Assembly: GCF_014650955.1 (NCBI RefSeq)
Contig: NZ_BMVY01000013.1
Span: 175,403-239,402, forward strand
Length of the DNA: 64,000 nt
Reading direction: 5' to 3'
DNA from: Streptomyces tauricus
Lineage (GTDB): Bacteria > Actinomycetota > Actinomycetes > Streptomycetales > Streptomycetaceae
Below the pieces are notes generated by a model, which was not told the origin of the DNA, did no database searches, and was given only the letters and a program-made list of their open reading frames with translations. The stretch's first letter is position 1. Each line of letters starts with the position of its first letter. The translations under genes were made by a program, and so were the position numbers. Below are positions 56,347 to 64,000 of this stretch, piece after piece.

Positions 56347-56455
56347 CGGCTGGTTCGGCCCCGTGCGGGGTGGGCCTGTTGGCGTCCCTGGCGTCCCACG
56401 ATCGCGCCATCTGATACCTGCCTGGCATCATCCCTGCGTGGCGATGACACGTCGA

Positions 56456-57919
56456 CTACCTACCCGACGACCGTGACGCGAAGCTCACCGAAAGGGCTCG
56501 CCGGACGTCTGTCGGCCTGGTTCCCCGTCGTGTGACACCTGGGCCGCACGTCGGTCGCGCAGCACGCCCCCGTGGTCGGAGGGTGATCAGGGCCGTGAGC
56601 GTGAAGACCGCGGCCTCGTACGCCATGGCGTGGGTGAACGCCGTGTTCGGGGTGGCGGCCGGTGCGTAATAGGCCAGCCCGGCCGCCGTCACCCCGATCG
56701 AGCCGCCGAGTTGCTGGGCCGTGGGGAGCAGGCCGGACACCGAGCTCGTGGCCGTGCCCCGTACGCCCGCCAGGACCAGCGTGAACACCGCGGCCGTGAA
56801 CAGGCCGAACGCGGCGCCTCCCGCCGCCAGTACGGCCAGTACCGGCAGTGGCGCATGCCGTCCGGTGCCGGCACCGGTGTCGATGAGCGGGGCCAGCGCC
56901 GCGGCCGTGGCCGCCAGGACCAGGGCGGCGGCTGTCAGTGTCGTCGTGCCCAGGCGGTGGGAGAGGGCCGGGGCGGCGCGGCTGCCCAGTACGGCCGCGG
57001 CGGCGAACGGTGCCGACACCAGCGCCGCGGACAGTGCCGAGTAACCGAGCGCGGACTGCAGATGCAGGAACAGCAGGTACGTGAACGACGGGACGCCGGC
57101 GTTGAAGACGAACACCAGCAGTACGCCCCGCCGCGCGGTGCCGTCCCGTAGGACCGACGGGTGGATCAAGGGGTCCGGCCGGTGCCGGAGCGTGCGGACG
57201 AAGCCCGTGAGGGCCACCGCCGCCACGGCGAAGGAGGCCCACGTCCACCACGGCCAGCCGGCCTCCCGGCCCAGCGCGCACGGCAGGACCAGCGCGGCGA
57301 AACCGGTGGTGGTCAGCGCCGCTCCCAGCCGGTCCACGCGCTGCCCGTCCGTGGAGCGCGTACCGGGCAGCAGGGCCGCACCCGCCAGCGGGACGAGGGC
57401 CACGGGCACCGTGACCAGGAAGACCGCGCGCCAGCCGAGGCCGAAGAGGTCGGCGCCGACGAGCAGCCCGCCGATCAGCGGTCCGGCCAGCGAGGCCACG
57501 CCCATCGTGGCGCCGTACAGGGCGAGGGCCCGTGGGCGGCGGTCCGGTGCGATGCCGGTGCGGATGAGCGAGAGCACCTGCGGGGCGACCAGGCCGCTGC
57601 CCGCGCCCTGCACCAGCCGGGCCGCGATCAGCCATCCCGCGCCGGGTGCTGCGGCGCAGGCCACCGAGCCGGCCGTGAACACCGCGGTGCCCAGCACGAA
57701 CAGCCGTCGGTAGCCGTACCGGTCGCCCAGCCGCGCGGCGGTGATGAGCAGGCACGCGTACGCCAGCGTGTACCCGGCCAGCACGAGCTGCACCGCGCCG
57801 GGGCCCGCGTGCAGGCCCGACTGGATGGCCGGAGCGGCGATCTGCGCGATGGTGACGTTGAGCAGTTGTACGAAGGTCGCGCTCAGCACCACCGGCAGCA
57901 GAAGGCGTTGGCCGTTCAC
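56456..57919 (-). CDS. MFS drug-type exporter (DHA2-like)
   Basis: This 487-residue protein has about 14 hydrophobic segments typical of DHA2 exporters. It has the motif A region AARLGDRYGYRRLFVLGTAV and motif C-like GPLIGGLLVGADLFG. GTG 57919 overlaps the hydrolase stop by four bases (GTGA), so both come from one message, probably under the divergent LysR regulator. The substrate is unknown. Confidence 0.9.
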   Translation of the reverse strand: MNGQRLLLPVVLSATFVQLLNVTIAQIAAPAIQSGLHAGPGAVQLVLAGYTLAYACLLITAARLGDRYGYRRLFVLGTAVFTAGSVACAAAPGAGWLIAARLVQGAGSGLVAPQVLSLIRTGIAPDRRPRALALYGATMGVASLAGPLIGGLLVGADLFGLGWRAVFLVTVPVALVPLAGAALLPGTRSTDGQRVDRLGAALTTTGFAALVLPCALGREAGWPWWTWASFAVAAVALTGFVRTLRHRPDPLIHPSVLRDGTARRGVLLVFVFNAGVPSFTYLLFLHLQSALGYSALSAALVSAPFAAAAVLGSRAAPALSHRLGTTTLTAAALVLAATAAALAPLIDTGAGTGRHAPLPVLAVLAAGGAAFGLFTAAVFTLVLAGVRGTATSSVSGLLPTAQQLGGSIGVTAAGLAYYAPAATPNTAFTHAMAYEAAVFTLTALITLRPRGRAARPTCGPGVTRRGTRPTDVRRALSVSFASRSSGR

Positions 57920-58767
57920 CGGGCCAGCGCCTCGGCGAGTTCCTGCGGGCGGGCCGCGAACGGGCTGTGGCTGCCCGGCAGGGTGCGGACGGTGAACGGT
58001 TCGTCCGGCATGGCCCGGTCGGCCTCCGCGATCATCAGGTCCTGTGCGGCGGTCGGCAGCGCCCGGTCCTGCGCGCAGCGTACGAAGGTGCGGGGGATGC
58101 GGCCCCACCGTGCCGCGGTCAGGGTGACGGGGGTCGTCGGGACGGCCAGCGGCAGGTCGGGGCTGAGCGCGGAGCGCCAGCGGTCGAAGTGCTCGGCGGG
58201 CGTGTCGTGGTAGTGGGTCTGCCGCAGTTCCTCGATGTAGGCGGGGTCCGGCGAGAGCGGGTCGATCCGTACGGCTCCCAGCGCCTCGGGATCACCGAGG
58301 TTGAGGCCCTGTCCGCGTGCGGTGGCGTTCTCGGGCGCGCTCAGGTAGTCGAAGAACCGGGGGCGGCCCGCGGGGACGAACGCGGAGAGGTAGACGACAC
58401 GGTCGACCAGCTCCGGCGCGCGTTCCGCGGCCAGCGACGCGGGACCGCCGCCCGCGCTGTGCGCGACGAGTACGACACGGTCGTAGCGGCGGACCCGGCG
58501 GAGCGTGTCCAGGACGGCGTCGGCGCAGTCGTCCATCGTGATGTCGGCGAGCTGTGATCTCTCGGTCAGCAGGCCGGGGCGGCCGGGCCGCAGGTACCCG
58601 CTGGGCAGGGGAGCGCCGAAGCCGTGCCCTGGCAGGTCGACGGCCACGCTCGCGGCACCGAGACCGGCGAGCGCCCGCTGCGTCGCCGCCCACTGCCATG
58701 AGCCGTGCCAGGCGCCGTGGACCAGGACGAAGACGGTGTGGTCGTTCGGGGAGGGGGAGGAAGTCAT
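57916..58767 (-). CDS. alpha/beta-fold hydrolase
   Basis: This 283-residue protein has the HG oxyanion motif VFVLVHGAWHGSWQWAATQR, the nucleophile elbow VVLVAHSAGGGPASLAAER and the C-terminal His in LPGSHSPFAARPQELAEAL. It resembles salicylate/polyneuridine esterase-like hydrolases. It shares an operon with the MFS exporter and is divergent from the LysR gene, which suggests a small detoxification unit. Confidence 0.9.
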   Translation of the reverse strand: MTSSPSPNDHTVFVLVHGAWHGSWQWAATQRALAGLGAASVAVDLPGHGFGAPLPSGYLRPGRPGLLTERSQLADITMDDCADAVLDTLRRVRRYDRVVLVAHSAGGGPASLAAERAPELVDRVVYLSAFVPAGRPRFFDYLSAPENATARGQGLNLGDPEALGAVRIDPLSPDPAYIEELRQTHYHDTPAEHFDRWRSALSPDLPLAVPTTPVTLTAARWGRIPRTFVRCAQDRALPTAAQDLMIAEADRAMPDEPFTVRTLPGSHSPFAARPQELAEALAR

Positions 58768-58797
58768 GGCCCCATCCCAAACGATCACGGTCCGTCG

Positions 58798-58825
58798 ATC
58801 CAGCGAAAGATATGGCACGCTGGAT
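58798..58825. promoter_or_regulatory. inverted repeat in the divergent LysR promoter region
   Basis: ATCCAGCG (58798-58805) and CGCTGGAT (58818-58825) form an exact 8-bp inverted repeat with a 12-bp spacer. It lies between the hydrolase and LysR starts and is a likely LysR recognition site controlling both directions. Confidence 0.6.
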
Positions 58826-58902
58826 GGCGATACTTTCTGTGTATGGACGTCGTGCACATGGACGTCGTGCGGATGGCCTTGTGTGGGCAGGGAGGGGTGG
58901 TC

Positions 58903-59832
58903 GTGGAAGCGCGGCATCTGCGGTACGCGCTCGTCCTCGCCGAGCACAGACACTTCGGCCGGGCCGCCCGCGCGCTGGGTATCGCACAGCCCCCGCTGTC
59001 CAAGCAGATCGCCGACCTGGAGCGTGAGACCGGGGCCCGGCTGTTCGACCGTACGCGGCAGGGTGTGTTCCCGACCGCCGCGGGCGAGGCGTTCCTCGCC
59101 CGGGCGCGGCGGGCGCTGGAGGAGATGGCGGCGGCCAGGACCGACGCCGGCCGGGCGGCGCGCGGTGAGACGGGCCGGCTGCGGCTGGGATTCATCGCCT
59201 CCGCGCTGCTCGACCCGCTCCCGGACGTCCTGGGCCGGTTCGGCCGCGAGCGGCCCGACGTACGCCTTGAGCTGCACGAGATGGCGTCCGGGCGCAGCAC
59301 CGCCGCCCTCGTCGCCGGAGAGCTGGACGTGGCCGTCACTCTCGGACCACCCCGCGGTGCCGGGGCCGAGCACCTGGTGTCCGTCCCGGTCGGACACGAC
59401 CATCTGATCGCCGTGGTCGGCAGCGCGCACCCCTACGCGGGCCAGGCGTCGGTGAGCGTGGACCAGTTGCGACGGCAGCCGCTGATCGTGGCCGCCGGGG
59501 AGGACGAACCCCTCATCGCCGCCGGGCTGCGCGTCCTGCTGGGCGAGGACGCCGCGGCGCTGGAAGGTGCCACCGTGGCCAGGGACGTGCACACGATCAT
59601 GGGGCTGGCGGCTTGTGGGGTTGGTGTGGGGCTCGGGCCCTCCCGTATGCGGGAGGCCCCCAGGCCGGGGATCCGGTTCTGCGAGGTGACCCCGCGGACC
59701 GCGCTGCCCGACCTGGTCCTGTCCTTCGCCGACCGGGACCGCTCCCCGGCGCTGGGCGCCTTCCTCGACACCGTCCGCAGGAACTGCCCCGACGTCGGCG
59801 CCGCACTCGATCTGCGGTTGGGCCGGGCCTGA
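58903..59832 (+). CDS. LysR family transcriptional regulator
   Basis: This 309-residue protein has the LysR HTH (EARHLRYALVLAEHRHFGRA, then LSKQIADLERETGARLF) and the periplasmic-binding-like effector domain (LRLGFIASALLDPLPDVLGR). GTG 58903 is chosen: GGAGGGG lies five bases upstream and the protein then starts where LysR proteins normally do. Several ATGs upstream (58843, 58858, 58873) are possible. It is divergent from the hydrolase/exporter operon. Confidence 0.9.
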   Translation: MEARHLRYALVLAEHRHFGRAARALGIAQPPLSKQIADLERETGARLFDRTRQGVFPTAAGEAFLARARRALEEMAAARTDAGRAARGETGRLRLGFIASALLDPLPDVLGRFGRERPDVRLELHEMASGRSTAALVAGELDVAVTLGPPRGAGAEHLVSVPVGHDHLIAVVGSAHPYAGQASVSVDQLRRQPLIVAAGEDEPLIAAGLRVLLGEDAAALEGATVARDVHTIMGLAACGVGVGLGPSRMREAPRPGIRFCEVTPRTALPDLVLSFADRDRSPALGAFLDTVRRNCPDVGAALDLRLGRA

Positions 59833-59869
59833 ATGTGCCGGGACGGCGTGGACGGGGGATGGTGGTTGC

Positions 59870-60406
59870 ATGACCGGCTCCGCGCTCATCGTCATCGACA
59901 TGATCAATACCTATGAGCACAAGGACGCGGACCTTCTGCTGCCCGCCGCCGAGGCGGCGCTGCCCGGGATCGTGTCCCTGCTCCGCCGGGCCCGTGCGGC
60001 CGAGATCCCGGTGATCTACGCCAACGACAACTGGGGGCAGTGGCGTTCCCACCACGGTGAGCTGCTCGACGAGGCCCTGGCGACGCCGCATGCCGCTCTC
60101 GTGGAGCCCCTGCGTCCGGACGACGAGTCCTTGTTCATCGTCAAGGCCCGGCACTCCGTCTTCTACGAGACGCCGATGACGTATCTGCTGGCGGAACTCG
60201 GCGTCGACCGGGTGGTGCTGACCGGCCAGGTGACCGAGCAGTGCGTGCTGTACTCGGCGCTCGACGCGCACATCCGCCATCTCGACGTCGTCGTACCCGA
60301 GGACGCTGTGGCCGCCATCCACCCGGAACTCGCGGAGGCCGCGCTGAGCATGATGCGGCGGAACATGGGCGCGGAGATCACACGGGCCGCGGACGTCGCG
60401 TGGTGA
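59870..60406 (+). CDS. isochorismatase-like cysteine hydrolase
   Basis: This 178-residue protein has the catalytic triad of the family: Asp in ALIVIDMINTYEH, Lys in FIVKARHSVFYETP, and Cys in LTGQVTEQCVLYSALDAHI. Members hydrolyse nicotinamide, isochorismate or similar compounds; the substrate here is not clear. It starts 38 bp after the LysR gene on the same strand. Confidence 0.9.
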   Translation: MTGSALIVIDMINTYEHKDADLLLPAAEAALPGIVSLLRRARAAEIPVIYANDNWGQWRSHHGELLDEALATPHAALVEPLRPDDESLFIVKARHSVFYETPMTYLLAELGVDRVVLTGQVTEQCVLYSALDAHIRHLDVVVPEDAVAAIHPELAEAALSMMRRNMGAEITRAADVAW

Positions 60407-60487
60407 GCCGGCGGCCGGGTGAGCCGGCGGCCGGGTGAGCTGCGCGGAAACTCGGGAACTCGGATGGATCAGAGGAAGGACGACCAG

Positions 60488-61372
60488 ATGTCTGACACAC
60501 CCCGTTCCCAGCCCCAGCCCCGGCGACCCGAACCGGACTTCCCCCAGCAGGACCAGGAGCATCCCGGATGGACGGGGCCCATGGACCCGCCGCCCGATCA
60601 CGGCGAGGACTCCTACCGGGGCTCGGGCCGGCTCCAGGACCGTAAGGCGGTGCTGACCGGCGGTGACTCGGGCATCGGGCGCGCCGTCGCGCTGGCCTTC
60701 GCCCGGGAGGGCGCCGACGTGCTCTTCACCCACCTGCCCGAGGAGGGCGAGGAGGCGGCGGAGACCGCACGTCTCGTCCGGGACGCGGGCCGCACGGCCG
60801 TGGCCGTTCCCTGCGACATCCGGGAGGAGGAGCAGTGCCGGCGGCTGGTCGAACGCGCGGTGCGCGAGTGGGGCCGCATCGACATCCTCGTCAACAACGC
60901 CGCCTACCAGATGGCGCAGCCCGACGGCATCGCCGCGATCACCACCGAGCAGTTCGACCGTGTGGTGCGGACCAACCTGTACGGCATGTTCTGGCTGTCG
61001 AAGATGGCGCTGCCGCACATTCCCAAGGGCGGTTCCATCATCAACACCACCTCGGTGCAGGCGTACCGGCCCAGCCCCGACCTGCTGGACTACGCCATGA
61101 CCAAGGGGGCCATCGCCACCTTCACCCAGGGGCTGGCCCAGATGGTCGCGGCCGACGGCGTCCGCGTCAACGCCGTGGCGCCGGGGCCGGTGTGGACCCC
61201 GCTGATCCCCGCGACGCTCCCGGACACCACGGAGTTCGGCAAACAGTCACCGCTCGGCCGCCCGGCCCAGCCGGCGGAAATGGCCCCCGCCTACGTCTTC
61301 CTGGCCTCCTCCGAGGCGAGCTACATCACCGCGGAGATCGTCAACGCCACCGGGGGTTCACCCATCCCGTGA
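60488..61372 (+). CDS. SDR family oxidoreductase with N-terminal extension
   Basis: This 294-residue protein has a disordered Pro-rich N-terminus (about 50 residues), then the classical SDR motifs: TGGDSGIGRAVALAFAREGA, the NNAA motif, and the Ser/Tyr-x-x-x-Lys set (NTTSVQAYRP, DYAMTKGAIATF). It resembles YhdF/YdaD-type stress SDRs. ATG 60488 has GAGGAAGGA at good spacing; ATG 60464 is possible. Its 3' end overlaps the convergent ANTAR gene by 15 bases. Confidence 0.92.
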   Translation: MSDTPRSQPQPRRPEPDFPQQDQEHPGWTGPMDPPPDHGEDSYRGSGRLQDRKAVLTGGDSGIGRAVALAFAREGADVLFTHLPEEGEEAAETARLVRDAGRTAVAVPCDIREEEQCRRLVERAVREWGRIDILVNNAAYQMAQPDGIAAITTEQFDRVVRTNLYGMFWLSKMALPHIPKGGSIINTTSVQAYRPSPDLLDYAMTKGAIATFTQGLAQMVAADGVRVNAVAPGPVWTPLIPATLPDTTEFGKQSPLGRPAQPAEMAPAYVFLASSEASYITAEIVNATGGSPIP

Positions 61373-61747
61373 CGCCCGCCACTGCGCCAGCGCCGCGGGC
61401 AGATGCTCCTCTATGTGGGCGGGCAACGGCTCGTTCTGCGTCGTCGCGACGAGGGCCTTCGCCACGTCGTGCACCTTGGTGTTGGAGTGCTGTGACACAT
61501 GGACCAGGATCCGCCAGCCCTCCTCGGCGGTGCACGACCAGGCCGCCATCAGCACGCCGCGCGCCATGTCGACGACCGGCCGCCGCTCCAGTGCCTCCTT
61601 GAGCTGCTCCGTCTCCGCGAGCAGTTGCTCTCCGGTCGGCATCCTGCCCTCGGTACGGGCGCCTTCGCGCGCTGCCTCGGGCGACGTGCCGTGCGGGGGG
61701 AGTTCGGCGAGGTCGCGCCGGGGTCCGGGGCGCTGGGAAGGGCGCAT
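61358..61747 (-). CDS. ANTAR domain protein
   Basis: This protein of about 129 residues has a C-terminal ANTAR domain: TEQLKEALERRPVVDMARGV, LMAAWSCTAEEGWRILVHVS and SNTKVHDVAKALVAT. ANTAR binds RNA hairpins for antitermination. No GAF or receiver domain is present, only a disordered N-terminus. ATG 61747 has GGAAGG upstream; ATG 61783 is an alternative. Confidence 0.82.
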   Translation of the reverse strand: MRPSQRPGPRRDLAELPPHGTSPEAAREGARTEGRMPTGEQLLAETEQLKEALERRPVVDMARGVLMAAWSCTAEEGWRILVHVSQHSNTKVHDVAKALVATTQNEPLPAHIEEHLPAALAQWRASRDG

Positions 61748-61900
61748 ATCTGGAGCCTTCCCGTCCGTTGTTCGTCGACACATCGACAGTTCGGACTTGT
61801 CGTGGGGGCGTCAACGGACGGACACGGGGGGCCTCCGAGCGGCGCTCGGCGACCGCCGGCCGGCGGTCGGGCGGCCGGCGGATCGTTGATCGGCTGTCCG

Positions 61901-62227
61901 TCAGCGGCCCAGGGCCTTGGACAGTTGCTGTTTGTTCATCGTCGAACGGCCGTCGATGCCGCGCTTCTTCGCCTCCGCGTACAACTGGTCCTTCGTCGGC
62001 CCCTGGGCTCCGCTGTGGGAGCGCTCGCCGCCGCGCTGCGGGGCGGACTTCTTGTCCTGCGTGGATGTCTTGCTCGCCGTCTTCGACTCGCCGGAGCGGG
62101 CCCTCTCCTTGTTCACGGTGCGTGCCGCGATCTCCTTCGCACGCCCCGTGGAGGTGCCGCGCTTCTCGGCGCTCTCCTTGATGTGCTCGTACTGACGCTC
62201 ACGCTTCGCGTTGGAACCCTGCGGCAT
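61901..62227 (-). CDS. small basic protein, annotated in related genomes as plasmid stabilisation protein
   Basis: This 108-residue, highly basic protein begins with GSNAKRERQYEHIKESAEKR, has TGRAKEIAARTVNKERAR in the middle and ends with a SAP/Rho-N-like helix pair (TKDQLYAEAKKRGIDGRSTM). It is probably nucleic-acid-binding. GGAGGAG precedes ATG 62227. Proteins of this kind are common on Streptomyces chromosomes, so the name does not imply a plasmid. Confidence 0.75.
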   Translation of the reverse strand: MPQGSNAKRERQYEHIKESAEKRGTSTGRAKEIAARTVNKERARSGESKTASKTSTQDKKSAPQRGGERSHSGAQGPTKDQLYAEAKKRGIDGRSTMNKQQLSKALGR

Positions 62228-62485
62228 GACGAACTCCTCCCGGACCGGGGGCGGGCGGCTCGGCCGGACCCGCGTTTCGAAGACTTTCCGCGTACCCCCG
62301 GGTCGGCCACTCACCCGGAACACGCGTCTCCCATCCGATGCGGCGCCCCACGGGTGTGCGAGCGGACCGCGACCGAACGGATGAGCCGACCCTCGGCCTT
62401 CCGCCGACCGCCGGCTCGACCTCGTCCCGGCAGTCACGACCGGTGCGAGATGTTTTCGCCCTTCCGCAGCGGAAAGTCCCACATC

Positions 62486-63964
62486 ATGGATCACTCGACA
62501 GCTCCCGTACTCGACGCGCTGGTGGCGTACCAGGCGCAGGACCACCTGCCGTTCACGCCGCCCGGTCACAAGCAGGGCCGGGGCGCCGACCCACGGGTAC
62601 GGGCCGTACTGGGCGACGCCCTGTTCGACGCGGACATGCTCGCGGTGTCCGGGCTCGACGACCGCACCACGTCCCAGGGGGTCCTGAAGCGGGCCGAAGC
62701 GCTGATGGCCGACGCGGTGGGCGCCGATCACACGTTCTTCTCCACCTGCGGCAGCTCCCTGTCGGTGAAGGCCGCCATGCTCTCGGTCGCCGGGCCGCAC
62801 GAGAAGATCCTGGTCGGACGGGACGCGCACAAGTCGGTCATCTCCGGCCTGATCCTCGCGGGGATCCGCCCGGTGTGGGTCGACCCCCAGTGGGACCCCG
62901 ATCTGCACCTGGCCCACCCGCCGTCCCCCGAGGCCTTCCGGGCGGCGTTCGAGAAGCACCCGGACGCGCGCGGGGCGCTGGTCACCAGCCCCACCCCGTA
63001 CGGCACCTGCGCCGACATCGGAGCCATCGCGACGCTGTGCCACGAACGCGGCGTACCGCTGATCGTGGACGAGGCGTGGGGCGCCCACCTGCCCTTCCAT
63101 CCGGAGCTGCCCACCTGGGCGATGGACGCGGGCGCCGACGTGTGCGTCACGTCGGTCCACAAGATGGGCTCCGGGCTCGAACAGGGGTCGGTCTTCCACC
63201 TCCAGGGCGACCTGGTCACCGCCCGGACCCTCGCCTCCCGCGCCGACCTCCTCGACACCACCAGCCCCTCCGTCCTCATCTACGCGGCCCTCGACGGATG
63301 GCGCCGGCAGATGGTCGAACACGGCCATGAGCTGATGGAGGGGGCTCTTGAGCGGGCCCGGCGGGTACGAGCCGCCATCGAGGACATCGAGGGCCTCCAC
63401 GTCAACGACCGCGACGACTTCTGTGCCCCCGGGCGCGCCTTCGACATGGATCCCCTCCAGGTCTTCATCGACCTGAAGGGGGTCAAGTTCAGCGGGTACG
63501 ACGCCGCCGACTGGATGCGCCGGCACCACCGCGTCAATCTGCACACCTCCGACCACCGGCGCATCAACGCCCAGCTCACGCACGCCGACGACGACACGAC
63601 CACGGAACGGCTCCTCGACGGTCTGCGCGACCTGGTCGCCCATGCCGACGAACTGCCGCCCGCCCCGGACATCCGCGTCCCGGACCCGGGGAGCCTGCGG
63701 CTGCGCCAGGCGACGCTGCCGCGTGACGCCTTCTTCGGCGAGGTCGAGCAGGTTCCCGCGGAGAACGCGGTCGGGCGGATCTGCGCCGAGATGCTCACGC
63801 CCTATCCGCCCGGGATCCCCGCGGTGCTCCCGGGCGAGATGCTCGACCAGGCGGTGGTGGACTATCTGCGCAGCGGTGCCGAGGCGGGGATGCTCATCCC
63901 CGACGCCGCCGACGGCAGCGCCGGGACCATCCGCGTGTCCGTGCACGACGTGGGCGCGGACTGA
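62486..63964 (+). CDS. Orn/Lys/Arg-type PLP-dependent decarboxylase
   Basis: This 492-residue protein is a fold-type I PLP enzyme of the basic amino acid decarboxylase group: FTPPGHKQGRGADPRV, FSTCGSSLSVKAAMLSVAG, VDEAWGAHLPFHPELP and the PLP-binding Lys in VCVTSVHKMGSGLEQGS. The size and N-terminus match the YaaO/SpeA-like subgroup. The product would be a diamine such as cadaverine, putrescine or agmatine. ATG 62486 has GGAAAG upstream. The stop is intact near the window end. Confidence 0.9.
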   Translation: MDHSTAPVLDALVAYQAQDHLPFTPPGHKQGRGADPRVRAVLGDALFDADMLAVSGLDDRTTSQGVLKRAEALMADAVGADHTFFSTCGSSLSVKAAMLSVAGPHEKILVGRDAHKSVISGLILAGIRPVWVDPQWDPDLHLAHPPSPEAFRAAFEKHPDARGALVTSPTPYGTCADIGAIATLCHERGVPLIVDEAWGAHLPFHPELPTWAMDAGADVCVTSVHKMGSGLEQGSVFHLQGDLVTARTLASRADLLDTTSPSVLIYAALDGWRRQMVEHGHELMEGALERARRVRAAIEDIEGLHVNDRDDFCAPGRAFDMDPLQVFIDLKGVKFSGYDAADWMRRHHRVNLHTSDHRRINAQLTHADDDTTTERLLDGLRDLVAHADELPPAPDIRVPDPGSLRLRQATLPRDAFFGEVEQVPAENAVGRICAEMLTPYPPGIPAVLPGEMLDQAVVDYLRSGAEAGMLIPDAADGSAGTIRVSVHDVGAD

Positions 63965-64000
63965 CGTGGTCCGAGCGCGGGCGCCGAACGGCCACCCGAC

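Overview
The window looks like a Streptomyces chromosome or a close actinomycete relative. It has very high GC with strong third-position GC bias, many 4-base ATGA/GTGA gene overlaps, frequent GTG and TTG starts, and actinomycete-specific families (XRE/DUF5753 with DUF397, DUF6879, DUF6624, ANTAR, PucR).

Left part (1-14.6 kb): an FxLD-type class I lanthipeptide cluster on the minus strand runs LuxR regulator, precursor LanA, hairpin, LanB dehydratase, LanC cyclase (LanC cut by the window edge). Next is a minus-strand amine or amino-acid utilisation group: APC permease, glutamine-synthetase-like ligase, endonuclease/exonuclease/phosphatase-fold hydrolase, a two-wing-helix regulator and a frameshifted membrane gene. 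Beyond that gene lies a rearranged remnant of a second glutamine synthetase 3' end. Then come two proteins without clear function, an anti-sigma-like ATPase, and a plus-strand regulatory set (an internally duplicated protein, DUF6879, XRE/DUF5753, DUF397) converging on a NUDIX hydrolase.

Mobile part (14.6-21.7 kb): an integrative mobilisable element with relaxase, MobC, a 0.5-kb array of GGGGACCGGTCCCC palindromes, a DnaC-like loader, a replication-initiator-like protein, an XRE repressor, an excisionase and a tyrosine integrase.

Plastic region (21.7-37.8 kb): a patchwork of pseudogenes (RmlD-like, HsdM, serine resolvase, GIY-YIG-like, IS5-type transposase, XRE regulator, secreted protein), a frameshifted IS110 element, and intact cassettes that look like defence or conflict loci. 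The two most notable are a translationally coupled alpha/beta-hydrolase + caspase-like protease + unknown protein (23.4-27.35 kb), and a GC-poorer cassette of an unknown protein, a histidine phosphatase and a thymidylate-kinase-like P-loop protein (32.3-35.0 kb).

Right part (37.8-64 kb): an XRE/transmembrane protein divergent from a secreted protein; a broken acetate kinase preceded by a very strong hairpin; a PucR regulator divergent from a stress operon (dnaK-grpE-dnaJ-cbpM-like-clpB-thioredoxin, UBP zinc finger, cNMP-binding/FAD oxidoreductase fusion, membrane protein, FUSC protein). The end holds an MFS exporter plus alpha/beta hydrolase pair divergent from a LysR regulator, an isochorismatase-like hydrolase, an SDR, an ANTAR protein, a small basic protein and an Orn/Lys/Arg-type decarboxylase.
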